64,000 nt of DNA, taken from assembly GCA_026874595.1 (NCBI GenBank), contig CM049314.1:436001-500000 (forward strand), given 5' to 3'. Of this stretch, positions 23,513-35,951 are shown one piece after another (the first letter of the stretch is position 1; every line of letters starts with the position of its first letter). The notes beneath the pieces are model-generated. The model was not told where the DNA came from. It saw nothing but the letters and a program-made list of their open reading frames with translations, and did no database searches. This DNA comes from Sipunculus nudus. Its lineage: Eukaryota > Annelida > Sipuncula > Golfingiida > Sipunculidae. Both the position numbers and the translations under genes were made by a program.

Positions 23513-24841
23513 TATAGGCATTTCTTTGAATGGTCACGTGTTCTCGTTTCACGAGAAACGGCGCGAGATATGACGAGACTTGCGATTGAATGGCTTAGAA
23601 CTAGAGGGATGCTGTCTAACGCCGAAAACCAGACCTTTCTATCGCAAATATCAACAGAGATAGAAGCTGGAAAACTCCGAATTTTCAGATTGTCAAGTTT
23701 TACCCCGAAATTTGGTAACCATGGTAACGGCAGCACAAAGCAACATGTGCGAAGGGATAAGCCAATGTTCCTAGTTTTAGATACGACCAAAAAAATGGTG
23801 TCACGTTTAATATTTTTTGAGATATTGCAGAAAAATGATATGTTACAGTGTTTCATGTACCACGCCCCCTGGTGGCTATTTCCAAAAAATGAAAAATTGA
23901 TTTCGAGATATTTCTAAACAACACAAAATATGTCATTTTCAAAGTCATAGTTTAAAAAATGCGACCTGTAAGCCATATTTAATGAAATCTCGAAAATTCT
24001 CGTTTGACGAGAAATGGTGCGAGATTTTACGAGACTTTTACTTGTAGGATAAAAAGCTTATTTAGTACTATATGATGCAAAAAACTAGAACTCTCTAGCT
24101 TTAAAAATGACAAAGTTAGAAAAATTAGGCCTTTTATTTTCGAAAATCATGAGATTTCCCCCAAAATGTGTAACCATAGAAACAGCAGATTTCAGCAACA
24201 TATACATCAGAAGAAAGGCCTTGGAATGCCGATTAAAATGAGCCATGTTTGAAGTGGCTATGACAAATAGTAATGGAGATATGAAGAAAAGAGCACTTTA
24301 GGAACTTTTGATGACCTTGACCTTGACCTTTGACCTATATTGCCCCAAAACAATAGGCTTCTTGCATTTTTGATTCTACACAAACTGTGAAAGTTTGAAA
24401 GCGATGGGATGAAAATTGCGACCTGTAGAGACTGGACAGACAAACAAACAAACAAACAAACAGACAAACAGACATCCGCGACTGACCAACCAGCTTGCGA
24501 AAATCGAAGATTTCCGGCAAGCAACAAACAGACATCCGCGACTGACCAACCAGCTTGCGAAAATCGAAGATTTCCGGCAAGCAATAAAGTTGTGACTGTG
24601 CCTCCAACATGTATGATCATAGATGGGGCCCGGAGAGGCCGTCACGCACCGCTGCACACGCCGGCCGCCCACCGTAAGGACCCTGCCGCCACTTGCGGCG
24701 ACGGCACGTGACTTCGTGGTTTGGTGAAACACGGCGCGAGATTTGACGAGACTGACAATGCGACCCCTGAATGTGACTGCGAGTGTCAGCCGCTATCCGG
24801 CGCTGCAAGCCATGTGTCTGTAGCGTGAAAAATGACAGAAT
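23513..24841. repeat. 1329-bp unit II-11 with hairpin duplication
   Basis: 704=A, 834=C; hairpin duplicated. Second member of the block. CTCF-type motif 23863-23876. Confidence 0.97.
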
Positions 24842-26110
24842 TATAGGCATTTCTTTGAATGGTCACGTGTTCTCGTTTCACGAGAAACGGCGCGAGATAT
24901 GACGAGACTTGCGATTGAATGGCTTAGAACTAGAGGGATGCTGTCTAACGCCGAAAACCAGACCTTTCTATCGCAAATATCAACAGAGATAGAAGCTGGA
25001 AAACTCCGAATTTTCAGATTGTCAAGTTTTACCCCGAAATTTGGTAACCATGGTAACGGCAGCACAAAGCAACATGTGCGAAGGGATAAGCCAATGTTCC
25101 TAGTTTTAGATACGACCAAAAAAATGGTGTCACGTTTAATATTTTTTGAGATATTGCAGAAAAATGATATGTTACAGTGTTTCATGTACCACGCCCCCTG
25201 GTGGCTATTTCCAAAAAATGAAAAATTGATTTCGAGATATTTCTAAACAACACAAAATATGTCATTTTCAAAGTCATAGTTTAAAAAATGCGACCTGTAA
25301 GCCATATTTAATGAAATCTCGAAAATTCTCGTTTGACGAGAAATGGTGCGAGATTTTACGAGACTTTTACTTGTAGGATAAAAAGCTTATTTAGTACTAT
25401 ATGATGCAAAAAACTAGAACTCTCTAGCTTTAAAAATGACAAAGTTAGAAAAATTAGGCCTTTTATTTTCGAAAATCATGAGATTTCCCCCAAAATGTGT
25501 AACCATAGAAACAGCAGATTTCAGCAACATATACATCAGAAGAAGGGCCTTGGAATGCCGATTAAAATGAGCCATGTTTGAAGTGGCTATGACAAATAGT
25601 AATGGAGATATGAAGAAAAGAGCACTTTAGGAACTTTTGATGACCTTGACCTTGACCTTTGACCTATATTGCCCCAAAACAATAGGCTTCTTGCATTTTT
25701 GATTCTACACAAACTGTGAAAGTTTGAAAGCGATGGGATGAAAATTGCGACCTGTAGAGACTGGACAGACAAACAAACAAACAAACAAACAGACAAACAG
25801 ACATCCGCGACTGACCAACCAGCTTGCGAAAATCGAAGATTTCCGGCAAGCAATAAAGTTGTGACTGTGCCTCCAACATGTATGATCATAGATGGGGCCC
25901 GGAGAGGCCGTCACGCACCGCTGCACACGCCGGCCGCCCACCGTAAGGACCCTGCCGCCACTTGCGGCGACGGCACGTGACTTCGTGGTTTGGTGAAACA
26001 CGGCGCGAGATTTGACGAGACTGACAATGCGACCCCTGAATGTGACTGCGAGTGTCAGCCGCTATCCGGCGCTGCAAGCCATGTGTCTGTAGCGTGAAAA
26101 ATGACAGAAT
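24842..26110. repeat. 1269-bp unit II-12
   Basis: 704=G, 834=C; one hairpin. Third member of the block. CTCF-type motif 25192-25205. Confidence 0.97.
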
Positions 26111-27379
26111 TATAGGCATTTCTTTGAATGGTCACGTGTTCTCGTTTCACGAGAAACGGCGCGAGATATGACGAGACTTGCGATTGAATGGCTTAGAACT
26201 AGAGGGATGCTGTCTAACGCCGAAAACCAGACCTTTCTATCGCAAATATCAACAGAGATAGAAGCTGGAAAACTCCGAATTTTCAGATTGTCAAGTTTTA
26301 CCCCGAAATTTGGTAACCATGGTAACGGCAGCACAAAGCAACATGTGCGAAGGGATAAGCCAATGTTCCTAGTTTTAGATACGACCAAAAAAATGGTGTC
26401 ACGTTTAATATTTTTTGAGATATTGCAGAAAAATGATATGTTACAGTGTTTCATGTACCACGCCCCCTGGTGGCTATTTCCAAAAAATGAAAAATTGATT
26501 TCGAGATATTTCTAAACAACACAAAATATGTCATTTTCAAAGTCATAGTTTAAAAAATGCGACCTGTAAGCCATATTTAATGAAATCTCGAAAATTCTCG
26601 TTTGACGAGAAATGGTGCGAGATTTTACGAGACTTTTACTTGTAGGATAAAAAGCTTATTTAGTACTATATGATGCAAAAAACTAGAACTCTCTAGCTTT
26701 AAAAATGACAAAGTTAGAAAAATTAGGCCTTTTATTTTCGAAAATCATGAGATTTCCCCCAAAATGTGTAACCATAGAAACAGCAGATTTCAGCAACATA
26801 TACATCAGAAGAAAGGCCTTGGAATGCCGATTAAAATGAGCCATGTTTGAAGTGGCTATGACAAATAGTAATGGAGATATGAAGAAAAGAGCACTTTAGG
26901 AACTTTTGATGACCTTGACCTTGACCTTTGACCTATATTGCCCAAAAACAATAGGCTTCTTGCATTTTTGATTCTACACAAACTGTGAAAGTTTGAAAGC
27001 GATGGGATGAAAATTGCGACCTGTAGAGACTGGACAGACAAACAAACAAACAAACAAACAGACAAACAGACATCCGCGACTGACCAACCAGCTTGCGAAA
27101 ATCGAAGATTTCCGGCAAGCAATAAAGTTGTGACTGTGCCTCCAACATGTATGATCATAGATGGGGCCCGGAGAGGCCGTCACGCACCGCTGCACACGCC
27201 GGCCGCCCACCGTAAGGACCCTGCCGCCACTTGCGGCGACGGCACGTGACTTCGTGGTTTGGTGAAACACGGCGCGAGATTTGACGAGACTGACAATGCG
27301 ACCCCTGAATGTGACTGCGAGTGTCAGCCGCTATCCGGCGCTGCAAGCCATGTGTCTGTAGCGTGAAAAATGACAGAAT
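26111..27379. repeat. 1269-bp unit II-13
   Basis: 704=A, 834=A, as II-10. Starts the second three-unit block. CTCF-type motif 26461-26474. Confidence 0.97.
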
Positions 27380-28708
27380 TATAGGCATTTCTTTGAATGG
27401 TCACGTGTTCTCGTTTCACGAGAAACGGCGCGAGATATGACGAGACTTGCGATTGAATGGCTTAGAACTAGAGGGATGCTGTCTAACGCCGAAAACCAGA
27501 CCTTTCTATCGCAAATATCAACAGAGATAGAAGCTGGAAAACTCCGAATTTTCAGATTGTCAAGTTTTACCCCGAAATTTGGTAACCATGGTAACGGCAG
27601 CACAAAGCAACATGTGCGAAGGGATAAGCCAATGTTCCTAGTTTTAGATACGACCAAAAAAATGGTGTCACGTTTAATATTTTTTGAGATATTGCAGAAA
27701 AATGATATGTTACAGTGTTTCATGTACCACGCCCCCTGGTGGCTATTTCCAAAAAATGAAAAATTGATTTCGAGATATTTCTAAACAACACAAAATATGT
27801 CATTTTCAAAGTCATAGTTTAAAAAATGCGACCTGTAAGCCATATTTAATGAAATCTCGAAAATTCTCGTTTGACGAGAAATGGTGCGAGATTTTACGAG
27901 ACTTTTACTTGTAGGATAAAAAGCTTATTTAGTACTATATGATGCAAAAAACTAGAACTCTCTAGCTTTAAAAATGACAAAGTTAGAAAAATTAGGCCTT
28001 TTATTTTCGAAAATCATGAGATTTCCCCCAAAATGTGTAACCATAGAAACAGCAGATTTCAGCAACATATACATCAGAAGAAAGGCCTTGGAATGCCGAT
28101 TAAAATGAGCCATGTTTGAAGTGGCTATGACAAATAGTAATGGAGATATGAAGAAAAGAGCACTTTAGGAACTTTTGATGACCTTGACCTTGACCTTTGA
28201 CCTATATTGCCCCAAAACAATAGGCTTCTTGCATTTTTGATTCTACACAAACTGTGAAAGTTTGAAAGCGATGGGATGAAAATTGCGACCTGTAGAGACT
28301 GGACAGACAAACAAACAAACAAACAAACAGACAAACAGACATCCGCGACTGACCAACCAGCTTGCGAAAATCGAAGATTTCCGGCAAGCAACAAACAGAC
28401 ATCCGCGACTGACCAACCAGCTTGCGAAAATCGAAGATTTCCGGCAAGCAATAAAGTTGTGACTGTGCCTCCAACATGTATGATCATAGATGGGGCCCGG
28501 AGAGGCCGTCACGCACCGCTGCACACGCCGGCCGCCCACCGTAAGGACCCTGCCGCCACTTGCGGCGACGGCACGTGACTTCGTGGTTTGGTGAAACACG
28601 GCGCGAGATTTGACGAGACTGACAATGCGACCCCTGAATGTGACTGCGAGTGTCAGCCGCTATCCGGCGCTGCAAGCCATGTGTCTGTAGCGTGAAAAAT
28701 GACAGAAT
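27380..28708. repeat. 1329-bp unit II-14 with hairpin duplication
   Basis: 704=A, 834=C, hairpin duplicated, as II-11. CTCF-type motif 27730-27743. Confidence 0.97.
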
Positions 28709-29977
28709 TATAGGCATTTCTTTGAATGGTCACGTGTTCTCGTTTCACGAGAAACGGCGCGAGATATGACGAGACTTGCGATTGAATGGCTTAGAACTAG
28801 AGGGATGCTGTCTAACGCCGAAAACCAGACCTTTCTATCGCAAATATCAACAGAGATAGAAGCTGGAAAACTCCGAATTTTCAGATTGTCAAGTTTTACC
28901 CCGAAATTTGGTAACCATGGTAACGGCAGCACAAAGCAACATGTGCGAAGGGATAAGCCAATGTTCCTAGTTTTAGATACGACCAAAAAAATGGTGTCAC
29001 GTTTAATATTTTTTGAGATATTGCAGAAAAATGATATGTTACAGTGTTTCATGTACCACGCCCCCTGGTGGCTATTTCCAAAAAATGAAAAATTGATTTC
29101 GAGATATTTCTAAACAACACAAAATATGTCATTTTCAAAGTCATAGTTTAAAAAATGCGACCTGTAAGCCATATTTAATGAAATCTCGAAAATTCTCGTT
29201 TGACGAGAAATGGTGCGAGATTTTACGAGACTTTTACTTGTAGGATAAAAAGCTTATTTAGTACTATATGATGCAAAAAACTAGAACTCTCTAGCTTTAA
29301 AAATGACAAAGTTAGAAAAATTAGGCCTTTTATTTTCGAAAATCATGAGATTTCCCCCAAAATGTGTAACCATAGAAACAGCAGATTTCAGCAACATATA
29401 CATCAGAAGAAGGGCCTTGGAATGCCGATTAAAATGAGCCATGTTTGAAGTGGCTATGACAAATAGTAATGGAGATATGAAGAAAAGAGCACTTTAGGAA
29501 CTTTTGATGACCTTGACCTTGACCTTTGACCTATATTGCCCCAAAACAATAGGCTTCTTGCATTTTTGATTCTACACAAACTGTGAAAGTTTGAAAGCGA
29601 TGGGATGAAAATTGCGACCTGTAGAGACTGGACAGACAAACAAACAAACAAACAAACAGACAAACAGACATCCGCGACTGACCAACCAGCTTGCGAAAAT
29701 CGAAGATTTCCGGCAAGCAATAAAGTTGTGACTGTGCCTCCAACATGTATGATCATAGATGGGGCCCGGAGAGGCCGTCACGCACCGCTGCACACGCCGG
29801 CCGCCCACCGTAAGGACCCTGCCGCCACTTGCGGCGACGGCACGTGACTTCGTGGTTTGGTGAAACACGGCGCGAGATTTGACGAGACTGACAATGCGAC
29901 CCCTGAATGTGACTGCGAGTGTCAGCCGCTATCCGGCGCTGCAAGCCATGTGTCTGTAGCGTGAAAAATGACAGAAT
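28709..29977. repeat. 1269-bp unit II-15
   Basis: 704=G, 834=C, as II-12. CTCF-type motif 29059-29072. Confidence 0.97.
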
Positions 29978-31303
29978 TATAGGCATTTCTTTGAATGGTC
30001 ACGTGTTCTCGTTTCACGAGAAACGGCGCGAGATATGACGAGACTTGCGATTGAATGGCTTAGAACTAGAGGGATGCTGTCTAACGCCGAAAACCAGACC
30101 TTTCTATCGCAAATATCAACAGAGATAGAAGCTGGAAAACTCCGAATTTTCAGATTGTCAAGTTTTACCCCCGAAATTTGGTAACCATGGTAACGGCAGC
30201 ACAAAGCAACATGTGCGAAGGGATAAGCCAATGTTCCTAGTTTTAGATACGACCAAAAAAATGGTGTCACGTTTAATATTTTTTGAGATATTGCAGAAAA
30301 ATGATATGTTACAGTGTTTCATGTACCACGCCCCCTGGTGGCTATTTCCAAAAAATGAAAAATTGATTTCGAGATATTTCTAAACAACACAAAATATGTC
30401 ATTTTCAAAGTCATAGTTTAAAAAATGCGACCTGTAAGCCATATTTAATGAAATCTCGAAATTCTCGTTTGACGAGAAATGGTGCGAGATTTTACGAGAC
30501 TTTTACTTGTAGGATAAAAAGCTTATTTAGTACTATATGATGCAAAAAACTAGAACTCTCTAGCTTTAAAATGACAAAGTTAGAAAAATTAGGCCTTTTA
30601 TTTTCGAAAATCATGAGATTTCCCCCAAATGTGTAACCATAGAAACAGCAGATTTCAGCAACATATACATCAGAAGAAAGGCCTTGGAATGCCGATTAAA
30701 ATGAGCCATGTTTGAAGTGGCTATGACAAATAGTAATGGAGATATGAAGAAAAGAGCACTTAGGAACTTTTGATGACCTTGACCTTGACCTTTGACCTAT
30801 ATTGCCCAAAAACAATAGGCTTCTTGCATTTTTGATTCTACACAAACTGTGAAAGTTTGAAAGCGATGGGATGAAAATTGCGACCTGTAGAGACTGGACA
30901 GACAAACAAACAAACAAACAAACAGACAAACAGACATCCGCGACTGACCAACCAGCTTGCGAAAATCGAAGATTTCCGGCAAGCAACAAACAGACATCCG
31001 CGACTGACCAACCAGCTTGCGAAAATCGAAGATTTCCGGCAAGCAATAAAGTTGTGACTGTGCCTCCAACATGTATGATCATAGATGGGGCCCGGAGAGG
31101 CCGTCACGCACCGCTGCACACGCCGGCCGCCCACCGTAAGGACCCTGCCGCCACTTGCGGCGACGGCACGTGACTTCGTGGTTTGGTGAAACACGGCGCG
31201 AGATTTGACGAGACTGACAATGCGACCCCTGAATGTGACTGCGAGTGTCAGCCGCTATCCGGCGCTGCAAGCCATGTGTCTGTAGCGTGAAAAATGACAG
31301 AAT
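29978..31303. repeat. 1326-bp unit II-16, gap-edge copy with homopolymer errors
   Basis: 704=A, 834=A and hairpin duplication. Against its sisters it has one extra C in a C run (about 30168), three A-run deletions (about 30460, 30570, 30627) and one T-run deletion (about 30760), which exactly explains 1326 instead of 1329 bp. CTCF-type motif 30329-30342. The indels look like uncorrected long-read errors. Confidence 0.93.
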
Positions 31304-31412
31304 TATAGGCATTTCTTTGAATGGTCACGTGTTCTCGTTTCACGAGAAACGGCGCGAGATATGACGAGACTTGCGATTGAATGGCTTAGAACTAGAGGGA
31401 TGCTGTCTAACG
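31304..31412. repeat. 1269-type unit II-17, stub cut by gap
   Basis: First 109 bp of a unit (E-box and first dyad present), ending at the N run before the X-box and CTCF-type motif. Confidence 0.95.
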
Positions 31413-31912
31413 NNNNNNNNNNNNNNNNNNNNNNNNNNNNNNNNNNNNNNNNNNNNNNNNNNNNNNNNNNNNNNNNNNNNNNNNNNNNNNNNNNNNNNNN
31501 NNNNNNNNNNNNNNNNNNNNNNNNNNNNNNNNNNNNNNNNNNNNNNNNNNNNNNNNNNNNNNNNNNNNNNNNNNNNNNNNNNNNNNNNNNNNNNNNNNNN
31601 NNNNNNNNNNNNNNNNNNNNNNNNNNNNNNNNNNNNNNNNNNNNNNNNNNNNNNNNNNNNNNNNNNNNNNNNNNNNNNNNNNNNNNNNNNNNNNNNNNNN
31701 NNNNNNNNNNNNNNNNNNNNNNNNNNNNNNNNNNNNNNNNNNNNNNNNNNNNNNNNNNNNNNNNNNNNNNNNNNNNNNNNNNNNNNNNNNNNNNNNNNNN
31801 NNNNNNNNNNNNNNNNNNNNNNNNNNNNNNNNNNNNNNNNNNNNNNNNNNNNNNNNNNNNNNNNNNNNNNNNNNNNNNNNNNNNNNNNNNNNNNNNNNNN
31901 NNNNNNNNNNNN
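31413..31912. other. Assembly gap (500 N)
   Basis: Exactly 500 N, a placeholder length of the kind scaffolders insert, so the true distance is unknown. The adjacency of array II and the 9.7-kb array is not supported by sequence. Apparent open frames of 175-186 codons across it are artefacts. Confidence 0.99.
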
Positions 31913-33230
31913 CAGTCCTAGCTGAAATAGGCATGGGACGGGCTCTTTTTTAAACCCGGAACGCCAGAAGAGGCTGGAGATTGAATGAAGGATTGGGCCA
32001 TTTTTTTTATCCGAAAAACCTGGGAATTGACAATTAAAAAAAATGACAGGGACCTTCTTAGCCCGTTCCAGCTCAGGGAACGGTCATTAGAATATTGTCG
32101 GGAATCCATATTATCCTACCTGTGGGCTGGGACGGTCCAGAAAACCGCAATTATACGGGTATCCATAAAATTGTATGTCAATTTTTGTCATTAATAAATA
32201 CATATACATCTATAACGCGGACAGCTGGAGAATTCGGGGAGAATTCATCATGATGATATTATTAAATGTGAGCAAAGGTACAATTTATGTTTTGTATCAT
32301 ATTCCCTTAAGAACCTGTAAATTTGATATCCTGCATGGTTTTGTTACGGTTTGCACAGTAAACTGTTGAAAAAATATATAGTGTTTAGCGTTTTCGTCTG
32401 ATGTAAGATCGGTAGTCAATGTTAGCTGGTGATCCAGATTGGTGTTAGTGGCAGTCCCACATTGTTTGCGCTGGTTATTATTTCGGTAATTTAACAGTGA
32501 ATAAATGTCTTTAGAGTAATATAGTGGTAGATTTTTAAATGATTTTAACGTGTAATTAAAAGTATCATTGCATATAAAATCTCTCCGTGAATTGTCCGGG
32601 AATTCCCCGCGTTTACATATAAACGCATTTACCAGCCGTATGAAAGTTTTTGTCCGCTTTCATAATGTTTGCCGTGCCCCGGACACAAATTTAAGACGAG
32701 ATGGACTAAACCCCGCCCCTGTAGGATTGTTTGGACTCTGAAGAAACGAACCCTCGCAGGAAATGCGGTGGGACGGGCTCTTTTCTTATTCGATGAACGC
32801 TCGAAAAGAGTGGTGAATGATTGAAAAAATAGGGTCATTTTCACTGTCATCTTGAATAACGGAATAAATATTTTTTTTTTAAATTCATAGAGACTTGGTC
32901 ATCCAATAACAGCAGAAAAAATGTTCTTTCAAATGTTGTGTGGTGTCCATTGTACACTCGCCCACCGCCGGGATCCAAAGAGAAGCCTGGATTTAACTGC
33001 AAAAAAAACACAAACCCCCCCCCCCCCAAAAAAAAAACAAAAACAAAAAAAACTTTTATTCATTTTATTTTTATTTTTTATTACTGGATGTAATTGAATA
33101 TCATGGTTTATTTATAAAAAAATAAGATGCAATTCATTGGATGAAAAGAGATTTTATTAAATATATTGATACATGTTTATAACAGTTTGATATTTTATTT
33201 TTTTTAATTTATAGACAGACAATTTGTTAC
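31913..33230. other. Unmatched AT-rich block, copy A
   Basis: No gene recognised; short frames only. Contains a diverged internal duplication: CTAGCTGAAAT followed by GGGACGGGCTCTTT at 31918-31950 resembles CTCGCAGGAAAT followed by the same word at about 32753-32790, 835 bp later. A C13 run is followed by A-rich sequence at 33015-33050. Several homopolymers are one or two bases longer than in B and C, as expected of an unpolished contig end. Confidence 0.75.
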
Positions 33231-35460
33231 CTCAAATCTGTACTCATGGTCCAACATGCATGTATTTGGTGTTCTTAGACCCATTTTAGGGTGTATATCC
33301 ATGATAACAAGATAATTTTACCTTGTTCCCACCAGCAAACATTTCAAGCCCCCAGAAAGCTGATTTCAGCTGAGTACAGTATATGGCTTATTATACACAG
33401 GCAAATAGTGTTTTGGACCACCTCATCTCCACCAGACTCATCACACACACCTGGTTTGGCTATCATTGCAATCCATTTACACCCACTGGCTGGAATCTCA
33501 AAGCATTTGGTTCAAATCTCTCAGAAAAAAAATTAGGGCCAGTTTGAATTTCCAAATCTGGACACAGTGGGACATAGTGATATACAGAAAAAATCCATTT
33601 TTTCCCCTCAAATCTGTACTGATGGTCCCACAAACCTGGTTTTGGTGTCATTAGGCCCAGTTTAGTGTGTATATACAGGGAAACAAGATAATATTACCCT
33701 GTTCCCACAAACAAAAATTTCATGCCCCCAGAAACCTGATTTCAGGCCAGTTTATGCTTATACACAGTCAAATAGGTTCTGGCCCCCCTCATCCCCACAA
33801 AACTCAACACACACTCCTGGTTTGGGTATCATTGCAATCCATTTACACCCACTGGCTGGCATCACCAAGCATTTGGCTCAACTCCCTCAGAAAAAAATTA
33901 GGGCCAGTTTGAATTTCCAAATCTGGACACAGTGAACATAGTGATATACAGAAAAAAATCCATTTTTTCCCCTCAAATCTGTACTGATGGTCCCACAAAC
34001 CTGGTTTTGGTGTCATTAGGCCCAGTTTAGGGTGTATATACAGGAAACAAGATAATATTACCCCTGTTCCCACAAACAAAAATTTCATGCCCCCAGAAAC
34101 CTGATTTCAGGCCAGTTTATGCTTATACACAGTCAAATAGGTTCTGGCCCCCCTCATCCCCACAAAACTCAACACACACTCCTGGTTTGGGTATCATTGC
34201 AATCCATTTACACCCACTGGCTGGCATCACCAAGCATTTGGCTCAACTCCCTCAGAAAAAAATTAGGGCCAGTTTGAATTTCCAAATCTGGACACAGTGA
34301 ACATAGTGATATACAGAGAAAATCCATTTTCCCCCCTCAAATCTGTACTGATGGTCCCACAAACCTGGTTTTGGTGTCATTAGACCCAGTTTAGGGTGTA
34401 TATACAGGGAAACAAGATAATATTACCCTGTTCCCACAAACAAAAATTTCATGCCCCCAGAAACCTGATTTCAGGCCAGTTTATGCTTATACACAGTCAA
34501 ATAGGTTCTGGCCCCCTTCATATCCACAAAACTCAACACACACTCCTGGTTTGGGTATCATTGCAATCCATTTACACCCACTGGCTGGCATCACCAAGCA
34601 TTTGGCTCAACTCCCTCAGAAAAAAAATTAGGGCCAGTTTGAATTTCCAAATCTGGACACAGTGAACATAGTGATATACAGGGAAAATCCATTTTTTTTT
34701 CCCTCAAATCTGTAATGATGGTCCCTAAAACATGGTTTAGGTGTCATTAGGCCCAATTCAAGGTGTATATACAGGGAAACAAGATAATATTACCCTGTTG
34801 ACACAAACAAGAATTTCAAGCCCCCAGAAACCTGATTTCAGGCCAGTTTATGCTTATACACAGTCAGATAGGTTCTGGCCCCCCTCATCTCCACAAAACT
34901 CAACACACACACCTGGTTTGGTATCATTGCAATCCATTTACACCCACTGGCTGGTATCTCAAAGCATTTGGCTCAACTCCATCAGAAAAAAAATTAGGAC
35001 CAGTTTGAATTTCCAAATCTGGACACAGTGAACATAGTGATATACAGATAAAATCCATTTTCCCCCCTCAAATCTGTACTGATGGTCCCACAAACCTGGT
35101 TTTGGTGTCATTAGGCCCAGTTTAGGGTGTATATACAGGGAAACAAGAAAATATTACCCTGTTCCCACAAACAAAAATTTCATGCCCCCAGAAACCTGAT
35201 TTCAGGCCAGTTTATGCTTATACACAGTCAAATAGGTTTTGGCCCCCTTCATCTCCACCAGACTCTTCACAAACACCTGGCTTGGGTTTCATTGCAATCC
35301 ATTCACACCCACTGGCTGGCATCTCCAAGCATATAGCTCAACTTCTTCAGAAAAAAATATAGACCACTTTAAAGTTTATCAAATCTGGTCATAGTGGTTT
35401 ATGCAGAAATCAATTGTTCTGATCTCAAATCTGAAATAGTGGTCATAGAACATTGGTTGG
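33231..35460. repeat. 365-bp satellite, copy A (six units)
   Basis: Unit starts taken at GTGTATAT: 33291, 33667, 34032, 34396, 34763 and 35127. Steps are 376, 365, 364, 367 and 364, and the last unit decays by about 35460. Units contain CCTGA-TT-TCAGG and, in most, ACAGGG/CCCTGT arms around TAATATTAC. Unrelated to the 1269-bp unit. Repeat-derived open frames of 81-96 codons are not genes. Confidence 0.93.
33675..33702 (+). repeat. Stem-loop with TAATATTAC nonanucleotide
   Basis: ACAGGG (33675-33680) pairs with CCCTGT (33697-33702) around a 16-nt loop. TAATATTAC lies at 33689-33697, its last base being the first of the 3-prime arm. The same arrangement is at 34404-34431 and in the matching units of B and C. 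The first unit has TAATTTTAC, and the last has AAATATTAC. TAATATTAC is the rolling-circle origin nonanucleotide of geminiviruses and related CRESS DNA replicons; that meaning here is unproven. Confidence 0.4.
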
Positions 35461-35951
35461 TTCTTGTATGATTTTATTCAATTTACAATCAATTTGCAGG
35501 AAAACCTGGCATTTTATTTTACTTCAATACACCAACAATAAACAATCTAAGGACAAGTGAACAGGCTACCATACATATCTTAGGGAAAGGAAAACAGCAA
35601 AGGTTGTTTACATTGAGGACACATGGCAACCAGGTGGTTGGCGCTGGTCTGTGAAGCTTACGAAGCAGCAATCAAAGGAAGACGATAACAACACAATAGA
35701 AGTCTTCTTCATGGGCCATCGCACACCCATAGAACACGGCTCCAACTGTCAAGTGTAATGCTCCTGCCGACATTTACTATCACATACTGCCGCCACTTAT
35801 GGTCACGGCAATAGGATGTACTTTTTTATTTGAAGAAAAAACGATCCCAGATTTGACGAAACTTACAATATAAACATATTAATGTGACCGAGAGTGTTAG
35901 ACGCTATCGAATGCTGAAAACTAAAGGTCTTCAGCATTAAAATAACAGAAT
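35461..35951. other. Spacer and decayed CpG block, copy A
   Basis: 35461 to about 35720 holds nothing I recognise. From about 35720 the sequence is a heavily decayed relative of the CpG block and unit end (GGCCATCGCACACC, CTGCCGCCACTTATGGTCACGG, CCCAGATTTGACGAAACTTAC). Most CpGs have been lost. Confidence 0.65.

Larger units (their letters stand above)
10763..31412. repeat. Satellite array II, 1269/1329-bp units
   Basis: Sixteen complete units and a 109-bp stub cut by the assembly gap. Four-site haplotypes show a three-unit higher-order repeat of 3867 bp (units starting at 22244-24842 and again at 26111-28709). The same length separates the two units that share the 203=A change (14570 and 18437). 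Confidence 0.98.

Noticed and set aside
31361-31934. Frames of 175-186 codons around the gap
   Set aside because: Almost all residues are unknown because they translate N.
33015-33050. G-quadruplex from the C13 run
   Set aside because: Only a single run, so no intramolecular quadruplex; its length differs among copies (13, 11, 10) and may be sequencing noise.
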